Below, piece after piece: positions 7,588 to 15,014 of a stretch of 22,436 bases of DNA. The stretch is taken from contig CAYYSG010000011.1 in the NCBI GenBank assembly GCA_964474375.1, forward strand, positions 1-22,436, in the 5' to 3' direction. The position numbers and the translations under genes were made by a program. Source of the DNA: 2-01-FULL-33-17 sp964474375. GTDB taxonomy: Bacteria > Patescibacteriota > Minisyncoccia > Phycocordibacterales > UBA9973. Within the stretch, counting starts at the first letter, position 1. Each line of letters begins with the position of its first letter. A model generated the notes under the pieces. It ran no database searches, was not told the DNA's origin, and saw only the letters and a program-made list of their open reading frames with translations.

Positions 7588-9000
7588 TTATTCGTCTTGT
7601 AAAGTATAATCGTCACTTGACACTTCGTCATTTTTTGATGGAATTTGTTTACGTATATATAAAAATATAGCAATCATTATAAAAATTAATACACCCAACG
7701 AATAATATGAACTTTTATTTATAAACGTGCTGGTGTTTAATTCCTCGGGCTCAGTGTTTATTATTCTGGGTTCAAATTTTTCAAAACTTGCAAGCCTGGC
7801 AGGAGACGCAAAAACATTATCATATCTTGGCTGGTTTGAAACAGCCGATACATTTGCAACAAGAGAGTCTTTTACAGAGGTTTGGTTAAAATCCGAAACC
7901 TGATACCCTGCTGGGTCCAGTAACACAATATTATTTTTAGTATAAGAATATTTCGGCAGTGTTATATAAATTTCGTCTTTGGCGCCGACAAAAGTATTTT
8001 TAGGAACAGTAACTAAACCATGACCTGTGCGTATCATATAAGAGCTAAGATCGTATTCTGAATCTCTATTATTTTTGATACCTACAGCCGACACTGGTTC
8101 GGCATATAAATTAGTTAGTTCAAAAGGTGAACTAATGATCGTGATTTTTGTTTTATTTATAAATATAGGACTAACAGACCAAGCATATTTATAACTCAAA
8201 GAAATTGTGTAGTCCCCTGGATAAAAATAAGTATGCTCAACAGGCACCAAATGATTCGTGTTTACAATTTGTCCGTCACCGAAATTCCAAGTAAATTCAC
8301 CTCGGTCTATTATTTCACCTGAATTACCGTACAAAATAGCTTTAAACAAAACTGGACTATTAGCTATAGTAATACCCGGATGAGTAAAAACAAATTTACT
8401 ATTTATCCTTTGCGGGACTACAGTATCGGAATTGTTAGGACTTGAATTAGTTGCCGTACTCTTTGCAGTAGAGCTAGTATTAGTATTATCATTGTTTGCT
8501 ATTTCTGATCCCAAAGGACTAGGTATACCAGCTATTATTGAATTCGTACTACTGATGTGTAAAGTATTACCGTCGCCATTAGCCCCAACAGCTGGACTAT
8601 AGGTTATTTCGTGAGTTATTTCACCCGCAGAATCTTTTATTGCTAAATACTCACCAGCACTGTTAGATAAAGAAAAAACCGAGTCGTAAATATTCGACGT
8701 CGGCAGATTAGGATAATTATTTTTAAAATTTTCGGCATTGTCCGCAATGATGGCATACTGACCAGCTTCTAATAAATTTAGAGTGCCAAGAGCGGTTATA
8801 GAATGTGCGGTATTATTTTCAAAAAATTTATAAGTTGTTAAATCAATAGATGATTCACCAGTATTCAAGACTTCAATCCATTCGTTTGTACTATCTGTAC
8901 CTGGGGCGTCATACATAATTTCAGTAATACGTAGAGTACTGCCCATAGCTAGGCCTGGGAATACAATCATTATGAATATCAGTAAACCGGTATTTTTCAT
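7588..9000 (-). CDS. Secreted, membrane-anchored lamin-tail / PKD domain protein
   Basis: 470 residues. Signal peptide 1-20 (hydrophobic, ending GLAMG-S). Residues about 22-150 form a lamin-tail domain: LRITEIMYDAPGTDSTNEWIEV start and repeated strand segments. A Ser/Thr/Asn-rich linker (about 165-200) follows, then a PKD-like Ig domain containing FTWNFGDGQ and HTYFYPGDYTISLSY (about 235-285). A second, degenerate lamin-tail-like segment (about 290-375: IKNNRDSEYDLSSYMI...KDEIYITLP) precedes a C-terminal transmembrane helix (about 437-455) and a charged cytoplasmic tail. It is therefore displayed outside the cell. Its ATG overlaps the ftsW stop (ATGA), tying it to the wall-synthesis operon. 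Function unknown; an envelope or adhesion role is inference. Confidence 0.88.
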   Translation of the reverse strand: MKNTGLLIFIMIVFPGLAMGSTLRITEIMYDAPGTDSTNEWIEVLNTGESSIDLTTYKFFENNTAHSITALGTLNLLEAGQYAIIADNAENFKNNYPNLPTSNIYDSVFSLSNSAGEYLAIKDSAGEITHEITYSPAVGANGDGNTLHISSTNSIIAGIPSPLGSEIANNDNTNTSSTAKSTATNSSPNNSDTVVPQRINSKFVFTHPGITIANSPVLFKAILYGNSGEIIDRGEFTWNFGDGQIVNTNHLVPVEHTYFYPGDYTISLSYKYAWSVSPIFINKTKITIISSPFELTNLYAEPVSAVGIKNNRDSEYDLSSYMIRTGHGLVTVPKNTFVGAKDEIYITLPKYSYTKNNIVLLDPAGYQVSDFNQTSVKDSLVANVSAVSNQPRYDNVFASPARLASFEKFEPRIINTEPEELNTSTFINKSSYYSLGVLIFIMIAIFLYIRKQIPSKNDEVSSDDYTLQDE

Positions 9001-10136
9001 TGTTTTAAATTTTGATTGCGTTCATACAAGAGCCTTACTATTATACCAAAAAGTCCAAGTGTTATAAAAAGCGATGTTCCTCCATGACTCATAAGAGGCA
9101 GTGGGACTCCGGTCAAAGGAATTACGCCTGAAATAGAGCCGATATTTAAAAATGCCTGAAAAGCAAAAATGGTGAAAAACCCGACAAAAAACATCATCGC
9201 AAATGGTGAATACATTGTTTGGGATAATTTGATACCTCGCATTATAAAAACTAAATAAAGAAGAATTATAAACAAAGTCCCAACGAAACCGACTTCTTCA
9301 CCCACTACCGCAAATACCGAGTCCCCATGTGGTTCAGGCAGGAAATTAAATTTTTGAATACTTTGCCCGAACCCTTGACCCAATGTTCCACCGGAGCCAA
9401 ACGCAATCAAAGACTGCTGCAGTTGATATGACGCACCGCGCGGATCGCTTTCTGGGTTTATAAACGTTTCGAAACGTTGCGCCACGTATGGCTTGGTTGC
9501 TATAAGGAAACCACCCAACGCAACAAACATCAAGAAAACTGAGAAAATTATTTTATAAGGTAGTCCCGACACAAATAGCATTGACGCTGCCATTAGGAAA
9601 ATCAAAACCACGCTCTTTGTGTCCGGCTGAGGAAGTAGCACGGATGCACACAAGAAAATTATAATCAAAGCCGGCGCCAACAGTTGAACTAGATTTATTG
9701 ATTCATTTTTTGATTTTTCAGTATTACGGCGTTTTAAGAATTTGGCATACAAAGCCGAAAGATAAATAAGAGCTGCTGCTTTTAGGAATTCAACTGGTTG
9801 AATGGAAATAGGACCAATATCCAGCCAGCGCCTAGCCCCACCGTGAGAGAATCCCAGCCCCGGAACATAAACTAATGCTGTAAAAGCCAAAGCTACGAAA
9901 AATATAATCGCGGAATATTTTTGCCAAAAGTTAGAATTTATTCTTAGAGCTATAACGAAAGCAATTGCTCCGCCTAGAAGACCGAACAACAACTGGGTTT
10001 TTACAATTGATGCGAATTTAGCAGTATTAGATGCAAGTATACCCAAAGATGAAGATAGGAAAAAAAGTATCCCAACACCAAGCAGTATCAAAAATATTGT
10101 TACTAAAAATTTGTCAGCAGAAAAAATCTTCTTCAT
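8997..10136 (-). CDS. ftsW: SEDS-family peptidoglycan glycosyltransferase FtsW/RodA
   Basis: 379-residue polytopic membrane protein with about ten hydrophobic segments. SEDS proteins polymerise lipid II into glycan strands together with a class B penicillin-binding protein. Family signatures are present: GGARRWLDIGPISIQPVEFLK, the FLPEPHGDSVFAVVGEEVGF loop and the C-terminal PLTGVPLPLMSHGGTSL. The loop resembles FtsW (PEAHTDFIFAVIGEE), but FtsW and RodA cannot be separated with certainty. It follows mraY by three bases. In the classical dcw order murD would lie between mraY and ftsW and murG after it; neither is here. Stop codon is TGA, overlapping the next ATG. Confidence 0.93.
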   Translation of the reverse strand: MKKIFSADKFLVTIFLILLGVGILFFLSSSLGILASNTAKFASIVKTQLLFGLLGGAIAFVIALRINSNFWQKYSAIIFFVALAFTALVYVPGLGFSHGGARRWLDIGPISIQPVEFLKAAALIYLSALYAKFLKRRNTEKSKNESINLVQLLAPALIIIFLCASVLLPQPDTKSVVLIFLMAASMLFVSGLPYKIIFSVFLMFVALGGFLIATKPYVAQRFETFINPESDPRGASYQLQQSLIAFGSGGTLGQGFGQSIQKFNFLPEPHGDSVFAVVGEEVGFVGTLFIILLYLVFIMRGIKLSQTMYSPFAMMFFVGFFTIFAFQAFLNIGSISGVIPLTGVPLPLMSHGGTSLFITLGLFGIIVRLLYERNQNLKQ

Positions 10137-10139
10137 AGA

Positions 10140-11198
10140 CTAACTAACAAAAACTAAAATAGTCCCCAGAATAGATGTAATAAACCCTATTATCCAGAAC
10201 CGCATTACGATTTGTGGTCGACTCCAACCTATAGATTCAAAATGGTGATGTAGTGGTGCTACTTTGAAAACCTTCCTGCCTTTAAAGAACTTTTTTGATA
10301 CGAGCTGAACCACAACAGAAAGTGAAGTAATAAACAAAGGAAAAACCAATATAGGCAAAAGCAAAACTGTGTCTGTAAAAAAAGCGTATATCGTAATTAG
10401 CGTAGTTAATGCGAGCATTCCCGTTTCGCCCATATAGAACTGTGCTGGCATTACGTTGTACCACAAAAATACCAAAATACTACAAAGTATAATTACCGCC
10501 AGAGCTGACAAATCGTATTGGTCTCTAAAATAAGTAATGATTGCGTATGCCCCGAAAGTTGAAAGCAAAACTCCGCCTGATAGCCCATCGACTCCATCAA
10601 TTACAGAACCCGAGAAAACACTGTAAAGAACTAGTATAAAAAATGGAATAAATAAAAACCCCAAACCTACGTCGCCGGCTCCTGGTATATGAACAGATGA
10701 TATTCCAAGTTTAAAATAAAACCAAAGACTAAGTAGTATACCCAAAAAAATAATTGACCCTGATTTAATGAAACGCATAGTGATAGGATCGTCTATCCAT
10801 TTGCCACGTCCCCAAATTTGCAATGCATCGTCCAAGAACCCAACCAATGCTGCGAAGACAAATGCCCCGAGCGGTAATAATGTTTGACTACGGGACAAAA
10901 AGTCCAGTGACTCAAAAGCTGGCACATTAGTAAACCGAGCTAAAATAAAAAGTATCAGTATAGAAAAAACGGTTATCAGTACAATCAAAGCCCCGCCAAC
11001 GCGTGGTATTTGGGTTTCTGCAGAATTATGTATCGCATGGAAATCAGCATTGGTTGTGTTCAAAGACCGATCAACCTTGCGCCACATTTGGTATCGATAA
11101 ACTAACCTGCGAAACGATGGAGCTATACCAAAACCAAAAAACACAGCTACGATTCCAGCTGCTAAGAAACTAGCAATGTAAGTATAATTAGATAACAT
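10140..11198 (-). CDS. mraY: Phospho-N-acetylmuramoyl-pentapeptide transferase (MraY), atypical active site
   Basis: 352-residue membrane enzyme that transfers phospho-MurNAc-pentapeptide from UDP to undecaprenyl phosphate, forming lipid I. About ten hydrophobic segments. Supporting motifs: IPRVGGAL (64-71), the FLDD pair (Asp123, Asp124), DGVDGLSGG (201-209), FLWYN (Asn248) and APLHHHFESIGWSRPQIVMRFW (from 314). Two positions differ from the family pattern: the usual MGDxGS reads MGETGM (Glu258, codon GAA) and the usual NxxDGxDGL reads SVIDGVDGL (Ser for Asn). HHHFE makes MraY far more likely than a WecA-type relative. It starts two bases after scpB and lies immediately before ftsW. Confidence 0.92.
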   Translation of the reverse strand: MLSNYTYIASFLAAGIVAVFFGFGIAPSFRRLVYRYQMWRKVDRSLNTTNADFHAIHNSAETQIPRVGGALIVLITVFSILILFILARFTNVPAFESLDFLSRSQTLLPLGAFVFAALVGFLDDALQIWGRGKWIDDPITMRFIKSGSIIFLGILLSLWFYFKLGISSVHIPGAGDVGLGFLFIPFFILVLYSVFSGSVIDGVDGLSGGVLLSTFGAYAIITYFRDQYDLSALAVIILCSILVFLWYNVMPAQFYMGETGMLALTTLITIYAFFTDTVLLLPILVFPLFITSLSVVVQLVSKKFFKGRKVFKVAPLHHHFESIGWSRPQIVMRFWIIGFITSILGTILVFVS

Positions 11199-11200
11199 GT

Positions 11201-11743
11201 TTATTCTTCGGATTTATTACTGTTTAATATAGCTTGGTTAAACTCGGCACTGATTTTTTCATAGTCGGGCATGTCTTCTATTTTTGCAATACCCATGAAC
11301 CGCAATGTTTCAACTGTTGGTACATATACAGTGTCCCGACCACTACGTCCAGACCTGGCAATAAGTCCACGAGACGACAATGAGCGTAACATGTATGAGC
11401 TTTGGACACCGCGGATATAGTCTATTTGGCTTTTGGTAGCTGAGCCAAGATAAATAATACAAGACAATGTTTCAAGAGCCGCACGAGATAATTCACCTTC
11501 TCTTTCTTTTATATCACGCGACAATAGAATATCCCGAGCAGGGCCTGATAATACTAATTGATAGGACTCACCTTGGTTTAGCATTATGATGGAACGCTCG
11601 CCAGAATATTCTTCTTTTAGGGTAGACAAAGCCTGGCGAATGTCTTCAGGTTTTTCGCCTAAGATGTCAGACAGTTCACCAACACTAAGAGAATCCGCTT
11701 CATAGAAGAGTATTCCTAAAATTGTATCTTTGAGATTATTCAT
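11201..11743 (-). CDS. scpB: Segregation and condensation protein B
   Basis: 180-residue ScpB, a winged-helix dimer that binds ScpA and the SMC ATPase to form the bacterial condensin complex on the nucleoid. Typical sequence: ILFYEADSLSVGELSDILG near the N-terminus and LSRAALETLSCIIYLGSATKSQIDYIRGVQS...LRSLSSRGLIARSGR...YVPTVETLRFMGI. Directly downstream of scpA with a 13-base gap. A TATAAT lies four bases before its ATG (minus strand), and AAGG directly precedes the ATG; neither is enough to claim an internal promoter or ribosome site. Confidence 0.95.
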   Translation of the reverse strand: MNNLKDTILGILFYEADSLSVGELSDILGEKPEDIRQALSTLKEEYSGERSIIMLNQGESYQLVLSGPARDILLSRDIKEREGELSRAALETLSCIIYLGSATKSQIDYIRGVQSSYMLRSLSSRGLIARSGRSGRDTVYVPTVETLRFMGIAKIEDMPDYEKISAEFNQAILNSNKSEE

Positions 11744-11756
11744 CCTTATTATAATA

Positions 11757-12512
11757 CTAAATCCTTATACTCATTACTGGTTCACACAGTATATCACCAT
11801 ATGTACTGCCTTGCTCTACATCCATAAGTCCAGAACGAGTAAGTTCAAGCACCGCCAAGAAACTAACAATGACTGAGACTTTGGCTTCTTTTGGGGTCAT
11901 GTCTTTGAATTGACCGACTTCGGATATTTTACTAAAACTAGTTTTACCTTGTAGGTTAGATAGGCTGTTAGTTATTTTGCCGATCATTTCTTCCAGAGTC
12001 ATAACGCGCATGATGGATATTTTTGGTAGTTTTTCTTTTTCTTCTGGCAGGGATTTGAGTATATCCAGCGCTATTAGTCCTAGGTTATTTTTTTCTATTG
12101 TTTCGTAGGGAATAAAAGCATTGGTTGAAAGAGGTTTTCGGCGCAAGAAGTCCATATAAGGTGAAATCATCTTTTTACTATATGCATTAGTACCCCGGCG
12201 GAGTGCATCAAGTAAACGTAGTCTTTCCTCTAAATTATGCTCGGCATTTTTAACATCTTCGTCTATTATACTGCCACCATCAAGAAGCATTTTTGATTTG
12301 ATCAAAACCAAAGTTGCAGCGATTGATAAGAATAGTGTTGTGTTAGGCAAATCATGACCAATATGCCCTGAAACATAAGCAACGTAATCGTCGGTTACTT
12401 CAGCTAGTGATACATCGGAAATATGGAGTTTTCTTTTTTCAATCAAAGACAACAGGACTTCTAGTGGTCCTTCAAAATTTTCGGTCTTGATTTGATAAAT
12501 TAACTCATCCAT
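11757..12512 (-). CDS. scpA: Segregation and condensation protein A (kleisin)
   Basis: 251-residue kleisin subunit of the SMC-ScpAB condensin. Signature N-terminus: IKTENFEGPLEVLLSLIEKRKLHISDVSLAEVTDDYV; then FLSIAATLVLIKSKMLL, an ERLRLLDALRRG segment, and a C-terminal winged helix (VSVIVSFLAVLELTRSGLMDVEQ). Starts one base after the aspS stop codon and precedes scpB, the usual order. smc itself is not in the window. No Shine-Dalgarno; its translation is probably coupled to aspS. Confidence 0.95.
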   Translation of the reverse strand: MDELIYQIKTENFEGPLEVLLSLIEKRKLHISDVSLAEVTDDYVAYVSGHIGHDLPNTTLFLSIAATLVLIKSKMLLDGGSIIDEDVKNAEHNLEERLRLLDALRRGTNAYSKKMISPYMDFLRRKPLSTNAFIPYETIEKNNLGLIALDILKSLPEEKEKLPKISIMRVMTLEEMIGKITNSLSNLQGKTSFSKISEVGQFKDMTPKEAKVSVIVSFLAVLELTRSGLMDVEQGSTYGDILCEPVMSIRI

Positions 12513-12513
12513 A

Positions 12514-13923
12514 TTATTTTATTTTTATACCTAATTCATTTAATTGCTTTTCACTGACCAAAGAAGGGGCGTTCATCATTAGATCTTTACCTTCGCCTGT
12601 TTTTGCAAAAGGAATAACTTCACGAATATTTGGCTCATTTTCAAGAAGCATCAATAGTCGGTCAAAACCCCAAGCAATACCACCATGTGGAGGAGCGCCG
12701 TATTCCAAAGCTTCTATCATGTGTCCAAAGTTAGTATTGATTCTTTCATCAGAATATCCCATGATTTCAAAAGATGTTTTTTGGAATTTAGGATCATGGT
12801 TACGTATACTACCGCCGCCGATTTCGTAACCATTTAGTATGATATCGTATTGTGTCGTTAAAATATTTTCTATATTTTTTTTGTTTATAAAATCATCTTC
12901 AAATTCTTTTTGAGGTTTAGAAAAAGGATTATGTGTGAATGTCCATTCACCTGTTCCATCGATATTGTCTCCTCCTGTTTTTTCGAAAGCGGGAAAATCT
13001 GTTACCCAACAAAATGCTAGTAGGTTTGGATCATTTTTGTCTTCTCTTATGTCTGGCCTATCGTTACCGTATTTTTCTATAGATTCTTTGTAAGTAATTC
13101 TTGGAAAAGGTATTTGCTGGATTCTTTTTTCTGGATAAAGTTCCTGCACTAGCGCGATTAGTAGTTTTTCGTTTACATTCATTATGTCATCAGGTTCAAC
13201 GAAACTCATTTCCATATCCAGCTGGGTGAATTCTGGCTGACGGTCACCACGAGTATCTTCATCACGCATACAATGAGCAAATTGGAAATAACGTTCAAAC
13301 CCGCCCACCATTAGTAGTTGTTTGTATTGTTGTGGAGACTGAGGTAAAGAATAGAAATTACCTTGCCATAATCTAGAAGGTACAATGTAAGAACGCGATC
13401 CTTCGAGAGTAGGCGCACTGAGTAGCGGTGTTTCTATTTCACAAAAATCTTGCTGTGCTAAAAAATCACGAACAAATTTTTGGATATTGAAACGCGCACG
13501 GATATTTTTTTGCATTCTTTCAGTACGCAAATCAAGATAGCGATATTTTAGACGAACTTCTTCGCCGACTTCTTTTGTGTCCTTATCAACTTCGAAAACT
13601 GGTGTTAGTGATTTATTAAGAACTTCAATACTGGTAACTTCTAATTCAACATCACCACCAACCATGTTAGGGTTTACATTTTTAGCTGGTCTTTGGTTTA
13701 CGATACCAGTGACTTTGATAACCCATTCCGGACGGATTTCTTTTGCGATTTCTAGAGCTTCGATATGATTAGGTAAAACTACACACTGGAGAATACCTGA
13801 GAAATCGCGCAAATCAAAGAAAATCATTTTGCCTTGGTCTCGGCGTACATGAACCCAGCCAGCCATGACTATGGTGTTACCCACATTAGCGCTAACATTC
13901 TTTACCAAAAGTCTATTTTGCAT
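12514..13923 (-). CDS. aspS: Aspartyl-tRNA synthetase, bacterial type lacking the GAD insertion domain
   Basis: 469-residue class II synthetase charging tRNA(Asp) (and possibly tRNA(Asn), since GatB is present). N-terminal OB anticodon-binding fold (GWVHVRRDQGKMIFFDLRD, 22-40). Motif 2: AHCMRDEDTRGDRQPEFTQLD (216-236); motif 3: GIAWGFDRLLMLL near the C-terminus. The residues around the catalytic core (PQSPQQYKQLLMVGGFERYFQ) are of bacterial type, which is normally about 590 residues. The missing length lies between YGNDRPDIRED (285-295) and WVTDFPAFE (306-314): only about ten residues replace the bacterial GAD insertion domain. First gene of the long run through ndh, with a -10 box eight bases before the ATG. 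Confidence 0.95.
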   Translation of the reverse strand: MQNRLLVKNVSANVGNTIVMAGWVHVRRDQGKMIFFDLRDFSGILQCVVLPNHIEALEIAKEIRPEWVIKVTGIVNQRPAKNVNPNMVGGDVELEVTSIEVLNKSLTPVFEVDKDTKEVGEEVRLKYRYLDLRTERMQKNIRARFNIQKFVRDFLAQQDFCEIETPLLSAPTLEGSRSYIVPSRLWQGNFYSLPQSPQQYKQLLMVGGFERYFQFAHCMRDEDTRGDRQPEFTQLDMEMSFVEPDDIMNVNEKLLIALVQELYPEKRIQQIPFPRITYKESIEKYGNDRPDIREDKNDPNLLAFCWVTDFPAFEKTGGDNIDGTGEWTFTHNPFSKPQKEFEDDFINKKNIENILTTQYDIILNGYEIGGGSIRNHDPKFQKTSFEIMGYSDERINTNFGHMIEALEYGAPPHGGIAWGFDRLLMLLENEPNIREVIPFAKTGEGKDLMMNAPSLVSEKQLNELGIKIK

Positions 13924-13931
13924 ATAAAGCT

Positions 13932-13937
13932 ATATTA
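13932..13937 (-). promoter_or_regulatory. -10 box of the aspS operon (near-leaderless)
   Basis: TAATAT on the minus strand, eight bases before the aspS ATG; TTAATT lies 17 bases upstream as a weak -35. It sits just beyond the terminator of the preceding gene, so the promoter starts a new unit. Confidence 0.5.
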
Positions 13938-13941
13938 ACAT

Positions 13942-13982
13942 AAAAACCGCCAGAAATTAAGTGATTGATTTTGGCGGTTTTT
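13942..13982 (-). terminator. Terminator after the 90-aa membrane protein gene
   Basis: Eleven-base perfect stem (AAAAACCGCCA and complement) with a 19-base loop, 18 bases beyond the stop codon at 14001; T run on the minus strand. It separates the unknown-gene cluster from aspS. Confidence 0.85.
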
Positions 13983-14000
13983 ATGTGTATTTTTATGAAT

Positions 14001-14273
14001 TTATTTAGAAAGAGAGTCATATAGCTTTTCATAAAGTTTACAAAGAGATCCAGCGAAACTATATAAATTACTATAAAACACGGTATGACGTTTGTATTTT
14101 TTAGGATTGGTTTCCTTTTCTTTTACTATTTCTTTCATGTGGCCTTCTATCCATTCATTTAGATGCTTGAGTCCGAAGTATGGTGCCCCAAAGATAAAAA
14201 CTATAACCTTGCGCCCAGCAGGTATTACTAAAAAGATAAGTATAAATATGAGAATGACGACCAAGTTTTCCAT
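14001..14273 (-). CDS. Small membrane protein of unknown function (90 aa)
   Basis: 90 residues: one N-terminal transmembrane helix (about 4-18, LVVILIFILIFLVI), the short motif PAGRK (18-22), a second weakly hydrophobic stretch (about 23-36), then a charged helix rich in Lys and Glu. The first 22 residues match the 31-residue peptide encoded at 14916-15011 at 16 of 22 positions, including the GRK after the helix. No family recognised. It ends at a good terminator and has TATTAT six bases before its ATG, so it may have its own leaderless promoter although it follows the hydrolase gene by 21 bases. Confidence 0.75.
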   Translation of the reverse strand: MENLVVILIFILIFLVIPAGRKVIVFIFGAPYFGLKHLNEWIEGHMKEIVKEKETNPKKYKRHTVFYSNLYSFAGSLCKLYEKLYDSLSK

Positions 14274-14279
14274 AAGTTA

Positions 14280-14285
14280 ATAATA
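14280..14285 (-). promoter_or_regulatory. Possible -10 box of the 90-aa membrane protein gene (leaderless)
   Basis: TATTAT on the minus strand, exactly six bases from the ATG. The -35 region falls inside the end of the hydrolase gene and is weak. Confidence 0.4.
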
Positions 14286-14294
14286 CAGTAAATA

Positions 14295-14870
14295 TTATTC
14301 TTGTGCTATGCATTCATCCAATAATTCTGGGAATTTATCTGTATTCATATCCCCTATGCAAAAATGCCCGTAGTCTTGAAATGTAACAATTTTGATATCT
14401 TTAATTTCAGACTTTAGTTTATCAATACTAATTTTTATTTCATCGTCATCATCAGTCGATTCGAATATAGTAATACCAGCTGTTTGACTGACAATATCCT
14501 GCCTGATTTCAAAATCAAACATTCCAGTATCTAAAGATTTTTCTAAATCTATCCATGGCGCCACTAATACAACCTTACCCACACGAACATTTGGATTTTC
14601 GCTAAGATAACGCACAATAAATCCACCGCCACAAGAATGCCCAACCAGTATTGTGTCTTCATTCAAGTCAAAACCTTCGAAAAGTTTTTTCCAAGCCTTA
14701 TATTCCGGATTGTACGGAACAGGCATTTCTGGAGTCTGTGCGACTATGTCTTTAAGAATAAATTGCTTCTGTATCCAAGGTAGCCAATGACAATTAGAAG
14801 AAGCTGGACGATTTACGTCATAATACTCTTCCCTGTCCGGCATCCCATGAATTATTATTGCTGTTTTCAT
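14295..14870 (-). CDS. RBBP9/YdeN-like alpha/beta hydrolase
   Basis: 191 residues, the size of the RBBP9/YdeN serine-hydrolase family. Oxyanion segment IIIHGMPD (5-12), a conserved HWLPWI region (28-33), nucleophile elbow VGHSCGGG with Ser79, acid residue in ESTDDDDEI (Asp140/141) and the final histidine in YGHF (His169). The catalytic triad therefore appears complete. Substrate unknown; relatives cleave small esters or peptides. Cytosolic, no signal peptide. It lies between two small genes for similar N-terminal membrane anchors, 45 bases after the 31-aa peptide. TATAAT abuts the ATG with no room for a start site in between, so transcription probably comes from upstream. Confidence 0.87.
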   Translation of the reverse strand: MKTAIIIHGMPDREEYYDVNRPASSNCHWLPWIQKQFILKDIVAQTPEMPVPYNPEYKAWKKLFEGFDLNEDTILVGHSCGGGFIVRYLSENPNVRVGKVVLVAPWIDLEKSLDTGMFDFEIRQDIVSQTAGITIFESTDDDDEIKISIDKLKSEIKDIKIVTFQDYGHFCIGDMNTDKFPELLDECIAQE

Positions 14871-14915
14871 ATTATATTTTCTTTAGCTAATTATTTAGAA
14901 TAATTTCAAACTCTT

Positions 14916-15011
14916 CTAAATGTTTAAGTTCTTTAAAAGTATGCCTTTTCTACCAGGCTTAATAGACAAGAATATTAGTACAAAGAGTAGTATTACAACT
15001 AGTGTTTGCAT
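14916..15011 (-). CDS. 31-aa single-helix membrane peptide
   Basis: Short reading frame starting at ATG 15011-15009 and ending with TAG. It encodes MQTLVVILLFVLIFLSI, then KPGRKG and a short basic tail. It begins only three bases after the stop codon of the 279-aa gene and carries one of the few Shine-Dalgarno-like sequences in the window (AGAGG, six bases before the ATG), so translation from the same mRNA is plausible. Its first 22 residues match the N-terminus of the 90-aa protein at 14001-14273 at 16 positions although the DNA is much more different, which argues for selection on the protein. No known family. It could alternatively be a decayed copy of the longer gene. Confidence 0.6.
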   Translation of the reverse strand: MQTLVVILLFVLIFLSIKPGRKGILLKNLNI

Positions 15012-15014
15012 ATA

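Noticed and set aside
8997..8999. Possible recoding of TGA (as glycine in some CPR groups)
   Set aside because: ftsW ends at a TGA in an ordinary ATGA overlap at the normal C-terminus of the family, and no core gene needs an in-frame TGA, so the standard bacterial code fits.
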